This document shows positions 22,401 through 35,369 of a stretch of 64,000 bases of DNA, one piece after another (within the stretch, counting starts at the first letter, position 1; the number at the start of each line of letters is the position of its first letter). The notes below the pieces were generated by a model that searched no databases, was not told the origin of the DNA, and was given only the letters and a program-made list of their open reading frames with translations. Source of the stretch: Hymenoscyphus infarciens (taxonomy: Eukaryota; Ascomycota; Leotiomycetes; Helotiales; Helotiaceae); assembly GCA_001414345.1 (NCBI GenBank), contig LLCB01000137.1:78879-142878 (forward strand), written 5' to 3'. A program made the position numbers and the translations under genes.

Positions 22401-24698
22401 GTCCTAAAGGTCGCTACTAGTGCGTTGCAAGGTATTTTGTGTTTTTGTATGTGATTTGATCAACTCCAAGGATTCAGGGATTACGAAACTTGTTGTCTAC
22501 TCCCCCAAGAGGTTATACGAACCTGATATTTACTGCCGCTTTTACTTTCTATCGCGAGCCTTGCAAGTTCAACAATGGAACCATGTCCTGCATGCTCAAG
22601 ATGCAGACTCAATTGGCCTATCGCGGGAGTCAATTGCTCTGCTCCGCAAATTCTACCGTACGCAACGCTACCGCACGTTTGGATCGCACCATTATCACCA
22701 CCATTTAGAGCTTCGCTTTAGACGCTGATAGCCTGGTCATATTTGCACTAACATCCTTCTATGTTGGTGGAGGGTTGTCCTTGGATGAGAAGAGATAGCC
22801 ACTCGAAAGCCATACTTCCTCGTCCCCGGATCATGGAACCAAATCAATACTCCTTTGCAGCATGTCCAAGGAAATCCGGGATTTTCTTTGGCTAAGAAAT
22901 ACATACGCGAACATAGCCTACGTCGATGGCTATCGTTCCCAGGCAATCAGTCCAACATCAGCATCTCCCGGCCTTTCCGTTGCCAAAAAAGGTTGCAACC
23001 ATCTCTCTCCAAGTTCTTTCCCCGTACTCGGGCGTTGTTGATGCATACGCAGTCACAAATGCTCATTCAAGCTCGACTCCGTCAAACGCTGTGATTTCTT
23101 AGAGGCACGAAAACATTCCAGCTCTCCCCAATTGAGGCTCAAGTGAGATCTTGAATCATGTCTCAGATCAGATGTGGCGCTAACTGTCTCGCATGATGTT
23201 TCGTTCACATGTCCCCTTTTTAGCCGCAACAATTCCTCTCTTTATCGGTACCAAATTCGCTAAAGCTCTCTAGCTTATCAATATCTCTCTTCTTCGCGTC
23301 TTGTTCTAGACCCGTATTATTGAGGGGTATGGTGAAGGCTCCGAAGAATGATTTGTTTTATTACGTGACATGGCGTCTGCAATGGCACGCTCCTATCGTG
23401 GTTACGCAAGGGAATCTAAAACCCCGGCCCGAATATGCAAAAAGACAAGCCGGTGCTCTTCGTGAGTAGCAACCCGATCCGATAACCTGGAATCCTGTGG
23501 GCTTTCCCGAGTCCTGCCACATACGGAGGTAAAGGCCATCACTAGAAATTTCTTGTCTTACGGAGGTTGGTCAGTCCTGCGTTAGAGCCTCAAAGGTAAG
23601 ACGAAAAGGGATCCTTGGCTGGGTCCGATTGGCTGAGAATTTGACCACTCACATCCAAAGTAGTTAAAAAAGTGGCTAGATGAAGCGGAAGCAGCTATGA
23701 GATACTGTTGCCCATAGTACCATACCTCCTGGTGGACAAAATAAGTGGCACCATTACTTTATGCTTCGAGACATACTAACGCACATAACACAGCGTATAT
23801 GAAAGAAAAACTGTCAGCGGTTAATGATAAGGTACCTTTGCGCATCTAGTCGTATTTTTTTTAAAAAAAAATTTACGATCAGTGGTTGTTAAGTTACGAT
23901 TGTGGCATGGTCCTAAATTGTGCGGCCACTTTGAGCATACGTAACAAGATATGATCTGTCACAATTTGGTTTGGATGCGGCTCTGCAAACCCTTGCTTTG
24001 CCAAGCCAGAGCTGGCAATTAGCCGAGAATTCTGATCATGCTCGGTTGCCTCGTTGGTCTCAAGTCAACTCCACCCTAAGCCTCAATAATGCAGAGTTGG
24101 AGTTTCTGCGTCCCACCATTTTCCTATCACACCTTCGGCTCTGAAAATGCGGGTCTTCGCAAAAATCGCAGGGTTTTTAGAGCCTCATAATGCTGGACAA
24201 TGTGCCACCTCTCTTTTTCCAAGGCCTGCAATCTGGCCAGCTGGACTTATGTGGTACCTGACCACTTTCTAGCGGGGGTGTCTTAGTCGTACCATGTCAC
24301 TTTAGCCCTAATTCCTATTCCGCTTTGGTATTTGGACATGCTAGTTCGGCGGGCTTAGGGTGATATACGCCAGCCCCGTTTGGTCTCGTTGGTAAGACAG
24401 CAGAAGTGTCTCTGGTCCTTTCGCTCGTTGATTTGAGCCGCATGACCCCCATATAACTGGTGGCTCCCAGTGACATTGCAAGATAGATGCACTGCTGCAG
24501 TCACTTCCACACCATCAACTCTATTTTTTTTTGTGCCAATGAGCCATTCTAATTTCTGTACGAAGTGTGCATATCAGTACTATATATTTCTGTTTCTTGC
24601 TACCAACCAGCTTCTCCTTTTTTTTCTCTCAGTTAGTATTATTATCATGTCTTTGCTAATTTTGGAACTAATAGATTCGGTTCTTGGAACAAGACCAA
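22401..24698. other. Long intergenic region, no gene recognised
   Basis: About 2.3 kb of near-normal composition without credible coding sequence. Short ORFs (for example 22,420-22,728) lack family features. There is a T/A homopolymer patch near 23,855-23,872. Two TACGGAGGT direct repeats lie near 23,523 and 23,560. A tRNA-like box A (TGGTCTCGTTGG, near 24,381) has no matching box B. The 3' end serves as promoter for the F-box gene at 24,699. Confidence 0.4.
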
Positions 24699-27066
24699 AT
24701 GTTGAACTTGATTACTCTGCCGTACGAGGTGCTTTCAAATATTGTTGGAAACATCAACTTCGATGATGTATTTAGTCTTGGTCTGGCTTGCAAGAGCTTC
24801 AAGTTTATCCTCACTGAAGAAAGTCTGGCAAAATCTATTGTTCTAGTGAGTGAAATCTAAAGAACGTGACAACTTCCTAAAGACACTCCTCGTATCAGGG
24901 TGACGTGATGCTGACAAAGCTGAGTAGAGCAAGATACCCTTTTCCCCTGAAGCTTTGGAGGCAAAATCAGGCCGTTGTGGCTATGCAGCAGCTTTACGTT
25001 CGGTAGCCAAGCGGCGTGAGGCTCTTGCCACGGTGTCTCCTTTCACGGTGGCAACAATCGGTTTCTGCGATGACTACCTATATTGTAAGGGCATGCTTTG
25101 TTATAGCTTGGATGACGAAATAAGGATTTTGGATCTGCACCGTTCCGGTGACGAGGAGACTGTTGTCAGCATCTCTGGGCTTCTCACTAGGACCATTTCG
25201 GATATCCATGCAAACAGCAAGGGGATTTTCCAAATTCTATACTATTCAGACCAGATAGTTTCATGCATCTACAAATCCTCAGGTCCGGATTTGCCAGCAT
25301 GGCTCATTGTCTTTGGGTTGGAGGGGCAAGCTCTTCTGATTCCACCAGAACAATTGGACTCCGTCGAAAAGCTTTTTGTGCGCCACAATAAAGACTTTTT
25401 ATATTATGGAACGCACTCGGAGATCGATGCTGATGGCCACAAGAAATGGCTGATTCTTGGATACGACTTTCGGAATCGAAAATGGTTCGACGAGAAAATA
25501 CATCTTTCGGAGATGGCGGGATTTGAGATTGGGCAATCCGTCTGCTTCGAACTGTATGGGGAGTACTTTTACGCTATCTCAAATCAAACATCATTTGAAT
25601 GTGAGGAAATTGACTGGACATCATTCTACCATGGTTATCGGTTTCCGCTCATCTCACCTTGCAAAGACCACATCGAGAAGACAAACGATGAAGATATGTG
25701 GAGACGGCAGCACCAAGAAGGTCCTATAGATGAAAGATGGATGTCTATGCAACTAGATATTGATGAAGTCTCTGGTGAGCTCAAAATTGTCGAAGCCCGA
25801 AAGGAATGGTACCAAGGTTCCAGCAAAAGCCAACGAAACTATTATACCACGAACATCGTTTTCCCCACGGACAAAAAGGAAGACTACGAGGGGGCATTTA
25901 GAAATGAATATAGGGACGAAGATGCGGATGCTCTCGAGGAGGCTATACTTCGCTCACAATGCGATATAAGTAATACAAGTTCCATAACTTTTTCGTCCGT
26001 TTACTTAGCATCAAAATCTCCTTTAAAAGCTACAGCATCGAGTTCAACCACAGCACCCTCATATACGACGCTTTTTGACAACAGCGGTCTTCCCAATTCC
26101 CAATTATTACGTCTACGGCAAAAGGAAGATAAACCCCACTACCTGGAAGCACCCCCGCGAGACCCCCACTGCACACATCTAGGAGACGACGGGACAGCTC
26201 GTCCAACATTCACAATTGCCAAAACTTGTCTACGTACGTATCAAAAGAGCAGCAGTACCTACCTAGATCTCGTGAACGACCCTTTACCTACGGATTGGAA
26301 CAGCACACAACGGCTCCGCTTACGTGCGGGATCTCGAAAACTAAAACCACCACTTCTGAATCAAGAAGGTCTTCTATGTGAACCATCTGAAGAGCTCCAC
26401 ACCTCCATCAGACAACTTTACCAAGAGAAAGGTATCTCCTTTTGGCCGAGGTCACCAACGGCAGAAAATCCCATTACGGAGACAGAACTCGATGAACTTT
26501 ACAAGTTACTCAATCCTCCTGAATTTTTAGGCGACGTCCAAGGAACATCTGATGAGAGAAGTCTGGTCTATGTCACCGGAGAAAAGGGAAAACCTCAGGC
26601 TTTGATATTTGTGGGGTTCGATGCTGGAGTGAGACTTAAAGGCCTGAGGAGGTGGGGGCAAGTGGAGAAGAAAATGAAAGGTGTCGGGGAGGGTCCTCAT
26701 GTTGATGGGAGAGCTTCCGGATGTTCCTCTGCTACGTTTGAATTTGGACAACAGAAATACGTGGACCCGTATGAGAAAGAGAGAACAGTGGGTATGGAGA
26801 GAAAGGGAAAGGGGAGGGAGGTCGTACGTGTTGGTACCACTATTGAGTTACCGAGTGCCAATCGTCGCACACCAAACTCGGGATTTGGTCATGCAGGGAG
26901 AAACTCTTCTGGGGGAGATGCAGATGATACGAGAAGTTCTTTCAGCAAAACCGGGCGTAATGGGAAAGGGAAGGGGTGGGAGTTGGTGCGGAAGGTACCT
27001 GCTATGTACTTGGAATTAAGCAACCTGGGTTACAACTTTGGGAGAGCTAGGGAGGGGGGGAAGTAA
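24699..27066 (+). CDS. Large F-box protein (2 exons)
   Basis: Exons 24,699-24,845 and 24,928-27,066 give about 761 residues. The 82-bp intron has a GTGAGT donor, GCTGAC branch and TAG acceptor. Exon 1 supplies the F-box: LPYEVLSNIVGNINFDDVFS, then LGLACKSFKFILTEESL (residues ~7-43). Exon 2 continues SKIPFSPEALEAKSGRCG. The middle (residues ~80-330) is a Cys- and aromatic-rich region suggestive of beta-propeller-like strands but without a clear repeat. The last 250 residues are polar and glycine-rich. The role is expected to be that of an SCF ubiquitin-ligase adaptor; its substrate is unknown. The start at 24,699 gives the whole F-box with little ahead of it, as is usual for this fungal type. 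Confidence 0.78.
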
Positions 27067-29448
27067 ATACATATGTGCCGTTTATTGGCTTTTCGGATTT
27101 TTCCTTTGTTGGCTTTTGAAAACGGGGGGTGGTATCGTGTGTTTTTTTGCATTTGGCTTGTCTTGTTGTTTTTCTTTCGTCCTTGAGAACGTGGGTGGGA
27201 TCGTTTGTTTCTCGTGAGTTGCTGCTTTGGCTTTGTTGCATTGAAATTTCAGGGCTTCCTTGATTTGGGTCGATTGGTTCGTTGGGGTTGTTCATATGAT
27301 TGCTGTATAAATTGTTCAGATCCGAGGCTATCAACTACCTTGGAAATCTTGCAGATATTTCGTTACACAATGGGGGCTGAAAAGACCCGGAAAAAATGAA
27401 ATATCCTGGGTTTTTTGAAATGGAAAGTTAAATTCTATGGTACAAACTTTCTATCTTGAGAACTCATACAGATATCTTGTTACACAATTGTGGAAGGGGG
27501 GGGGCTGAAAACCCCAGAAGCATTGGATGAAACAACAAGTTTTGTCAACATGTGGATGCGGGCAAAGACTTCGGAAAAATATATCCCAATCGATATATTT
27601 GATTTGAAAGCCTTGTATGTCGGTGAGAAACATGGAGGCTGGTTGCTCTTAGCCCCATGAAAAGATATAGCATATGTGAAGTCTAGTGTGGTGGCTACCC
27701 CGATATGGTCACGTAACCCCCCATTGAAGTACTTTGAGAGTACGGAACAAAATGGCACGAAAATATGGAAATCTGCCTTGTGGTCAGTCTGTATTCGCGT
27801 CTTGGGTGGATGGGTGTGGGTGGGGTAGTACTGCATATGCAGGTGTTGCAGGTACGCCCGGCTTCTTAGAGCTGCTGGGGTTATGTCCGTGTGTGTGTGT
27901 GTGGGATTCATCACGTATGGAGTGTTTGTACCGAGGATGTTTGAGTTGTTACGGTTGCGTTATTGCGAGTGGTTCCTTGGAGCCGTGGAGGTGGGGAGGT
28001 GGGAGAGGTTGTAATTCTAGATCTTTTTTCATATTGCTTAGAATTGGGAATGGGTACTAGGTGTGTGTTGTACTTCAAGCCCATGCCATATATGAGAGGA
28101 GAGCGGGTGTGTTGAGATTTCCCAGATATTTTGGGAATCGGGGTGTAACTCACATACTGGCCGAACTATACCGAGTTTCTCACTTTGGGGTTAGGTGAGT
28201 GGGTGGGTGATGAAGTGGATGCACCGTGTATGCGAGTTATATGTCCTCAATAAACACGCTGACAAGACTTGTTCGATTATGTGGCGTTGGAGAGATAACA
28301 GTCGATCCTCTACTTAAATCTATCTTCAAATTTAACACCTTGAAATTTAATGAACTAACAAAATTAAATATGGGGCTAGCGGCTCAAAGCTCTCCCCTTT
28401 CTTCCTCTTCAAGACGAGGCTTGGGAGCTATCCACCCAACTACACATGGTCTGTTGGGTAGTACACATCCCCCTGTTGTGTTCGCCTTGTTTTCTCAATT
28501 CCTATTTTCCTCTCCAGGCGCGTTTGCCTACAATTGCCTTGTTAGCTTATTCGCACTACGCATCTTGTTTTAATAAGAAATTTAAATAGACCAAATGTGG
28601 GTAAAGTTTTCATGTCCATCTCAAATCTTTTAAGCTTTTAAACTTGCTCAATTCTTCTCTCCAAAAATGACCTATTTCGCAGCCTCATTTTTCAGACCCC
28701 AAAACTTGTTAAGTTCCAAAACCCTCTCCAACTCACTCCACTTCAATTCTTCCAGCCTTCCATTCAGTTCATCAACCATTCCATTGGGAGATATATCTCC
28801 GCCGCGTTCTACCTCCCCGATGCATGCGCGGCATTCAACCACCTGCCTCCCCATTGCACCCCTCAAGATTCGGCATGTAATCTCGCTTTTTCAATACACC
28901 AAGAATAGATGACCAACAAACATCTGATCGTACAACCCCACTTCGAACCATCCTTCATCGTTCCGCCTTCCAGCTATCTCAGATCTATTTCCACAAGGCT
29001 ACGCCTTTCCAGTCTCAAATCCCGATGATTGACAACGGGTATCGGATAGCGGAAAGACACACTCGGAATTGGGATGGATGTAATTGCCTATCTCGTCTCG
29101 GTACTGTAAGAAAGATCTGGTAGTAATGTATGTTTATGTAAGTAAGATCGGCAAGAGGTAGATGTCAGCATTTTGTTGTTCACGTGATCAATTGCTTTGA
29201 CTGAGAGTATGATCTTACTTCTCTACAAGGCTACTTATGATAAGCATGACGTGTTTAGGGGTGACATACCGCCTTATTGTTGAAAGGATGAGATTAAAAA
29301 TGAAAATAACAAGTTGCTGACAACTTGGAACAGTTTGGTATAGTTATTTGATCAATGCTTTGAGACTGAGATAAAACTCACCGTTGTGATACAATATTTG
29401 AAATTATAATGTGGGAATTTCTTTTATTACATCTCGAGAAGGCTTTTG
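27067..29448. other. Long convergent intergenic region with small local duplications
   Basis: There is no certain gene in 2.4 kb. A ~45-bp segment near 27,345-27,392 (CAGATATTTCGTTACACAAT, then GGGGGCTGAAAA) recurs diverged near 27,468-27,517. Another loose pair (TGATCAATTGCTTTGACTGA at 29,187 and a similar stretch at 29,349) suggests duplication of the CTNNBL1 3' flank. A 70-residue minus-strand ORF at 28,672-28,890 is noted separately. Confidence 0.4.
28672..28890 (-). CDS. Possible small ORF or exon remnant, unknown
   Basis: Minus-strand open frame of about 72 codons without a convincing ATG near its start. The translation contains ITCRILRGAMGRQVVECRAC followed by an amphipathic, leucine-rich helix (LEELKWSELERVLELNKFWG). 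The composition is protein-like, more so than neighbouring ORFs. It could be a last exon, a gene relic or chance. I do not recognise it. Confidence 0.2.
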   Translation of the reverse strand, partial: KSEITCRILRGAMGRQVVECRACIGEVERGGDISPNGMVDELNGRLEELKWSELERVLELNKFWGLKNEAAK

Positions 29449-31395
29449 CTATGATAAGAATTGAGCTAATGTACTTAACATATCCTTCATCAGGGTCTCT
29501 TCTTCCGAATCACCATGTATCGTATTGAGTTGTTCTGTAAACACAATCCCAGTTAGCAAGTTGATGAAAAGGGGGAAATTCCAACGAAGTGAAAGGTATT
29601 CAAACATAGCATACCCGTAATTGTGCTCTTCAGCAGATCCAACCCCTCATCCCTCTCCGCAAGCAACTCTCTAACCTTCTTCTCCGCACCCCCATCCTCT
29701 GCCACTAACCAGCTAACCACCACATCCACACTCTGCAAACAAAATAAGCCCGCATCAAGCCTCCTCCCTAACCACTCATCAGCCATTTCCTCTTTCTCCT
29801 CATCATCTATGCTCTTCTGTTCCTCCTTGATCTCCCTATCCACCACCGCAACCCTAGCAGCAAAGTCACGTCGAAGTTGAATAAGTTTTTCGATCTTTTC
29901 ATAATCCTTCTCCACAAACTTCGCCAGTGTTCGTATCCGAGGTGCTGAGTTAGCTGGTAAGTGACGTAGAAGAGAACTGAATATGCCAAGGAGATGCTCG
30001 ATCGTCTGAGAATCCAGGGACTTTTTCATAAACATGCTGAATATCACCTTGAGCCCAGCTGCATCGACCAGTTTTTCGCAGGCTTCTGCTCCGGAGACTC
30101 CTCCTAGCGCGTGATCGATAAGTCGAAGTGCTCGTGGTTTACTCATTTTGCCTTCTCGGATCATGATGAGGCAGAGTTCCGTGCCTTCTGCTTCTAGGAA
30201 TTTTGATTTTCCTTGTGCTTCGTCAACGCAACATGTTAAGGCGTCAAATATATTTTCTACGAATTCTTCTTCTTCTGTGCCCTTTGCTGGATCTCGTTTT
30301 CGGTATGCTGCCAGTATTTGGAGGAGGGTGTCGACACCATCGAGTTCGCAGACTTTCGTTCGATTTATGGATGATGATTGTAGGAGGATAGCGAGGACTT
30401 CCGCAGTGTATTGCTTATTTTGGGTGACCGGACTTTCTTTCTTTTGAATTCGTTCCAAGAGCCACTTCAGCACCGGAGTATCTTGTCCTATTTTCTCTGC
30501 CAGTGATGGTTGCGATGCGAGGTTTTCGAGGACGGAAAGCGCATGGTAAACACCACTTCTATCCGACTCGATAGTTTCGTTGAATCTAGAGAAATTCGAA
30601 ATTAGGAGGTCCAGCAAATCAGATTCCACCATAGCATCTGTAATAGCCTTCCATTGCTCCTGCTCTGCTTCCACGTCTTCATCCGTGAGCTCGCTGATGA
30701 TTTGGACAGCGTCAATGGCAATATCCGTATTCTCATGCGACAATAACCCCACCAGGCTTCCCACACACCCCAGTTTCGCAAACTCTCCATATAATTCCGA
30801 GTGTTCGGATAGGATACTCAAAGCCTTTATATCAGCATCCAAATCTGCCTCACTCCCCATAAACTTAGCCGGCTCGTTCTCGAATTTTGCTCGTAATTCC
30901 GAATTCTTGGAAATCTTCTTTTCGAAATTGAGTGCCAGTTTTCGTAGCCATGCCGAGTCTATCTTTTCCGGCGCAATTTCTGCGGATTCCTGCCCATCCA
31001 TATAATCCAGAACTTCGTTCTCTTCCTGTGTTACGCCTCCTCCAAAAAATCGTCCTTCGTCGTCGTCGGGGATATCGGGACCGTAGTCTTCGTCATCTGG
31101 TGGCGCGGAGGGTCCTGCCTCTATATCATCATCTTCCTCTTCTGCGACTTCAGCTACCTTTCCATTGCTCTTCACTCGGCCGTTAGAGCCTAACTTTGCG
31201 GCCTTGTAGATCTCATCTGCCAGCTGTCAGCATTAAATGTTGTGGGGGTCTGAGGGATTTGCGAACTGGGGTCACGGGTTGTTTCTAGCTTTCTCTTGTT
31301 GCTGGGAAGTGCGGGTTTCTATGAGGAATTGTTAGCTTGATTTGGGGGTATTTCGAGAGCTAATGTACCTTGAATAGGTCGTCGATGCTGGTCAT
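29449..31395 (-). CDS. CTNNBL1: Beta-catenin-like protein 1 (CTNNBL1) orthologue (4 exons)
   Basis: On the minus strand, exons 31,395-31,369, 31,318-31,267, 31,216-29,615 and 29,534-29,449 give about 588 residues. The first exon encodes MTSIDDLFK; the second a basic NKRKLETTRDP segment. The third starts EIYKAAKLGS and carries an acidic, disordered stretch and then armadillo-type helical repeats through residues ~130-540, including WLRKLALNFEKKISKNSELR and the ESDLLDLLISNFSRFNE segment. The last exon reads EQLNTIHGDSEEETLMKDML. Intron 2 uses an unusual GTTCGC donor; the other splice sites are ordinary. CTNNBL1 is a nuclear protein associated with the Prp19/CDC5L spliceosomal complex. It shares a ~310-bp divergent promoter with the gene at 31,706. 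Confidence 0.9.
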
Positions 31396-31705
31396 GGTTT
31401 CGTAGCCTTACTGGCACGACAGGGATGGTATTTGGACTCTCCAAAGTAAGAGGGGATTGCGATTTAATGTTGAAACGGGTATTGTGAAGTGTAGCTCAAT
31501 GGGTTGATGTGTAGAGGGTGTTGATGTTTACTTCCAGGCATCTTTTCGAGCTGGAAGCTCATACGCGATAACCTTAGAAACGGGTGTTATCATCCCGTGA
31601 CTGACCCCCGTTGGGTCCGAATATCAGATCACCTCAACGTTTCTTTGACTCGACCACAACTTCTTCTAACTCACGAAACCGACCATCAAGCATAACTCAG
31701 GCTGC
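31396..31705. promoter_or_regulatory. Divergent promoter of CTNNBL1 and a conserved fungal gene
   Basis: The two start codons (31,395 minus, 31,706 plus) are only 310 bases apart, so the genes must share control DNA. No TATA box or obvious factor site was recognised. Confidence 0.5.
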
Positions 31706-32550
31706 ATGAAAATGGAGGACGGAACTTCAATCCAACCTGGAGGTTTTATCCATTCACTTCCCTCCCCCGCGCCCAGCAACCTCTCCACCACATCCACAAC
31801 TTCATCCCTCCCCCACCCAAGAGCTCGAGCATTAAAACCAGGCTCCGAGAAAGAAGATACTACCCGCCGTTATATCGACAAAACATTACTATCAATCGCT
31901 AGACGTTACACGAAGAAATTTCAACCACCGGAAGGAGATGGACTTGTAGGATACACAAGTATGAGTGACGTAGCACGAGATCTAAGTGCCGTAGTAGATG
32001 TTCTATGGATTTCAGGAACTCGTATGATCACACTCACTCTCGTAGAATGCAATATAACTACTAATATGAAATAGCGAGTTTACAGATACCATATCTCCTG
32101 AATGTTGCATTAAAAGTCACAGAGTACCTCACAGCTTTCGACCCCGCACCCCCAGCAACTTTCAAACTTCTCAGAAAACTAGATCACGCTTTCTCCAGTC
32201 TCATGAAAGGAGAAGATAGCCTCACAGGCGACATTCTCCCCGGCTTCGAGGGAGGAAAAGGTGCGGGAATGACAAAAACAGATATGGTCCGTTGCAAAAG
32301 TCTAGTTGAGGCAACCAGAGTCCTGATCGTGGAGCATATGACCAAACCCCCCGAACAGTCAAAACCCGAGGATGATGAAGACGATATTATGGAAAGTGAA
32401 ACGGATGTTGAGGGAAATAAGAAATCTCCCGAGCCAGATGAGCAATTGGAGATGGATGTCGCGAGGGTTTATGAGATGAGTGTTGTTTGTCTGAATGAGA
32501 AGCTGGATTCGGGGGGATTTACTATTGGGGTTGCTACCGGTTCGAGATGA
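31706..32550 (+). CDS. Conserved fungal protein of unknown function (2 exons)
   Basis: Exons 31,706-32,021 and 32,075-32,550 give 263 residues. The 53-bp intron has GTATGA and AATAG ends and an ACTAAT branch; it restores GTPSLQIPYLLNVALKVTEY. Residues 10-45 are Ser/Thr/Pro-rich and disordered. The core (residues ~55-185) is helical with RRYIDKTLLSIARRYTKKF, ATFKLLRKLDHAFSSLMKGE and GMTKTDMVRCKSLVEATRV. An acidic stretch (residues ~195-235) interrupts it before a final helix, VARVYEMSVVCLNEKL. The pattern looks conserved across Pezizomycotina in my memory, but I cannot attach a reliable name. Divergence from CTNNBL1 gives no firm clue. Confidence 0.75.
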
Positions 32551-32916
32551 GAATGTGTACCGGGATTACTGTACAGATATCATGGATTACGCGTTTCCCA
32601 GAAAGTGGACTTATTAAAGTCTTGCAGACTTGGAGATCAAGGTGCGGGAACATTTCAAGTCTTTTGGGCTAGTTTGTAATATGTATGATGAAAGGAGGGG
32701 CGGATGTGTTGGTTTCTTGTTGAGTATGGTGAAATAGGCACGTTCAATGAGTGAACCGCCACCTAGAATTGTAATATTTGATATTGAGAGGTGTGTGAGG
32801 ACTGCTCCTTAACCTCACTTCTTGTGCGGTATTCTAAGTACTCATTATAAAAGTACACATACTAAAACATTTCCCCAAATCCCCTCGTCCATACGTCCCA
32901 TTTTCCATTCAATTGC
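32551..32916. other. Convergent intergenic region
   Basis: 3' flanks of two convergent genes. Nothing else seen. Confidence 0.4.
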
Positions 32917-35369
32917 TCATAAAATCCAGTTCCCATCAATATCCGTACTCAACAAACTATCGAAAAATACCGTATCGGCCTCCATTAAATTCCAATTCTG
33001 ATCCCACGGTTGTTGTCCTTGTTCTTGCATCACAGTAGGGAAGTGAGAGCTGGTAAATGATACCATCGGAACATTTGTTGAATCTGAACCTGGAGCTTGA
33101 TATGGTAGTGAAGCCCAGGGATCTGGGGCTGAATGACAACCCGACTGGCCAGCGTCGAAATTGATGCCTTGGTTTGTAGGGAAGATGGCAGGGCCATTAA
33201 TGGCAGGTGGTGTTGGTTGCTGCTGTTGCTTCTGTGGCTTCTGTTGTTGTTGACTAGCTTCCCCGGTCTTGGGGCGAACGATGCTAACTGTACCGAAATA
33301 GGGGATTGTGAGTCGAAGATTGCTGGCTTCACGTCCTGCTGGGGTGTCCATTGCTAGTAGTGATTTGATAACGGAGACGCTCTGTGTGGCTATAACTTCC
33401 TTGCCTCCGCGCGATGTTTCTTCGAGAGACTTGAGAACTGTTTGGACCAGAGCTCGATCACTCTCTTTCTGCGCACGAAGTTCTTGTGTTTCCGGCATTT
33501 GAGAGCCTTGCAAAATTCCCAGAAGAAGTGTGACCGTCGATGTCAAGGCGCCAAAGTCCATAATTTTACAACAAAAGGCACGAGTAGAAATCTCTTGCAT
33601 GGCCAGATAACGATAAAGCGTTTCTCTAGAAGATCTCAAACAGCTAAATTTGCTGTACTCGTAACGCCGTTCTGTACTAGCTCGAAGCCTTAAAAATTGG
33701 AGAGTCAGTCGTTGCTTGCTTTTGAAAGGATCCGAGGGCAAATAAGGAGTTATCGCTGTAATCAAATGCACACCAGAGAGAGAAAATTAAGGGAGGGGGG
33801 CTAGAATAATAAGAGTACATACATAAATGGTAAATGCAAGAGACTTTCAACCTGGAAATACCAGATTTGATTTATCATACGATCGAAAAGCTTTGCCATC
33901 TTCTTCGAGCGTTCATCAGGTAGGATTTTTGGAACCTCCCACCAGGATTCTGGCATCTCCTTGGCCAAGGAGTCTAATTTCTCATCGATTTCTTGTGTGG
34001 TAGCATAGGCTTGTGTGTTCTGCGCTTGATTTCGATCGATGACCTTGCCGGCTAAAGCGCATAATCTTCGCATCATTAAATGTTCCTTGTCCATTGCAGG
34101 ATTATCAAAGGTTTCCCCTGGGAGGAAAACGTCTTCTGGACTGGCAACAGGCAAGCCCAACAGAAGAGCAAGGTACCTATCAGCTTGGACAATTTGGAAC
34201 CAAAATCTTCTTCCCTCTTTCATCTCAGTAGTCGGCCTGTGCAATCCCATTAACTGAGCCAAGCTTGTAGCTCTCCGAAATGCCAGCCAAGCGCGGCGCA
34301 AACTTCCACCGTTTGTGTGATATACGCCTTGAAGCACCAGACATTCTAGCCCCTCCATAGTCGTGACCAGTTCATCGTCCGAAGTGACAAGGGCTTGAAC
34401 TGTGCTCATCCATCTTTCCATGCGAGCCTCGATGCTTGGAAGGAGACTGAGTTGATTCGTGTCGAATTCAGGATCAAGTTGCTGAAGACATAGAGTAAGA
34501 TACAAAAGTGTCCGGGCGATCAGTGTCGGGCTCCCCTTTGCAACCTCTGTCATGTTGAAGGCAGCTGACATATGATTAAAATCGTCGTCTTCTGCATACA
34601 CAATAGCCGTATGCTCAGCCATGGCGTGAACGACAAGCCAGCAGGTGCTGTTACTCGAAACCAAGTCGGCATCTTTCTGGGAGGGCAATAGCTCGGCTAA
34701 GGTTTGCTTGATTCGCTCACTTCTTGGAACCTTTTCACACCTGGATGAGGGTGTTCTGGCAACAGATTGGGGCGTTAGTGCTTGTGGGGGCACAGTTTCT
34801 CGACGGCCAAGCTGTTTGATGTCAATGAGTTGCTTCGCCAAGTACAAAATATGATTACAGGCTGAGCATGGACAGAGAAATGATATGTAGGAAACTCACC
34901 ACTGGGTTGTCAAAAAGTGTCATGAACGGAGTGACTTCTTGAATGCTTGTAGGGGGATTAGAAGGATGTGGTGTGAGAATGTCATTCGAAGACAAGGAAT
35001 CGGGAGTTAGCATCTGTTTCTGGGCTCGTTCATCATCCTCAAAGGCCGAGATCTTTGCTAGGAGTGTCTCTAATAAATGTTCTACTCGTCCTAGTCTTTC
35101 TCCAACTTGATGGTTGCTCGATGGCTCTCTTTCTTCAGGATATTCTTGACTTAGACAAGTTGTGCCTCTGGCGAGACAACCAGCGCAGACTGGTACATCT
35201 TCCGAGCTCAGTTCACACCGAATCTTACGACGTTTGCCTGGACATTCTCAGAAAAGTCACCAAAACCACATGGGAGTATAATCTCACATTCCCAGCAACT
35301 TTTTGTTCCCTTTCTCACTCGTTTCCGGGGTGGTTCGCCGGACTCTTGACGCTCGCCAGTCGCCGACAT
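32917..35369 (-). CDS. Zn2Cys6 transcription factor, full length (4 exons)
   Basis: On the minus strand, exons 35,369-35,288, 35,237-34,900, 34,832-33,823 and 33,688-32,917 give about 733 residues. The binuclear zinc cluster is complete, C25-x2-C28-x6-C35-x9-C45-x2-C48-x6-C55 (SCWECKRRKIRCEL ... VCAGC ... TTC). It is split by intron 1 in codon 28. A short coiled coil follows (RLGRVEHLLETLLAKISAFE). The fungal-specific regulatory domain spans ~200-480, with TLLYLTLCLQQL, SLRRAWLAFRRATSLAQLMG and RYLALLLGLPVASPEDVFL. The C-terminus is Gln/Pro-rich. Intron 3 (33,689-33,822) is well supported: it gives HLPFM-LRASTERRYEYSKF. Intron 2 (34,833-34,899) is the least certain junction. Nuclear regulator; target unknown. 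An inverted CGG-type palindrome lies upstream. Confidence 0.88.

Noticed and set aside
24381..24450. tRNA-like sequence (TGGTCTCGTTGGTAAGAC)
   Set aside because: It resembles a box A, but there is no box B or cloverleaf arms at proper spacing.
33689..33771. In-frame extension upstream of exon 4 of the Zn2Cys6 gene (HLITAITPYLPSDPF region)
   Set aside because: A GTATGT donor at 33,822 and AAG acceptor before 33,688 rebuild the family-typical HLPFM-LRASTERRYEYSKF, so this stretch is intron.
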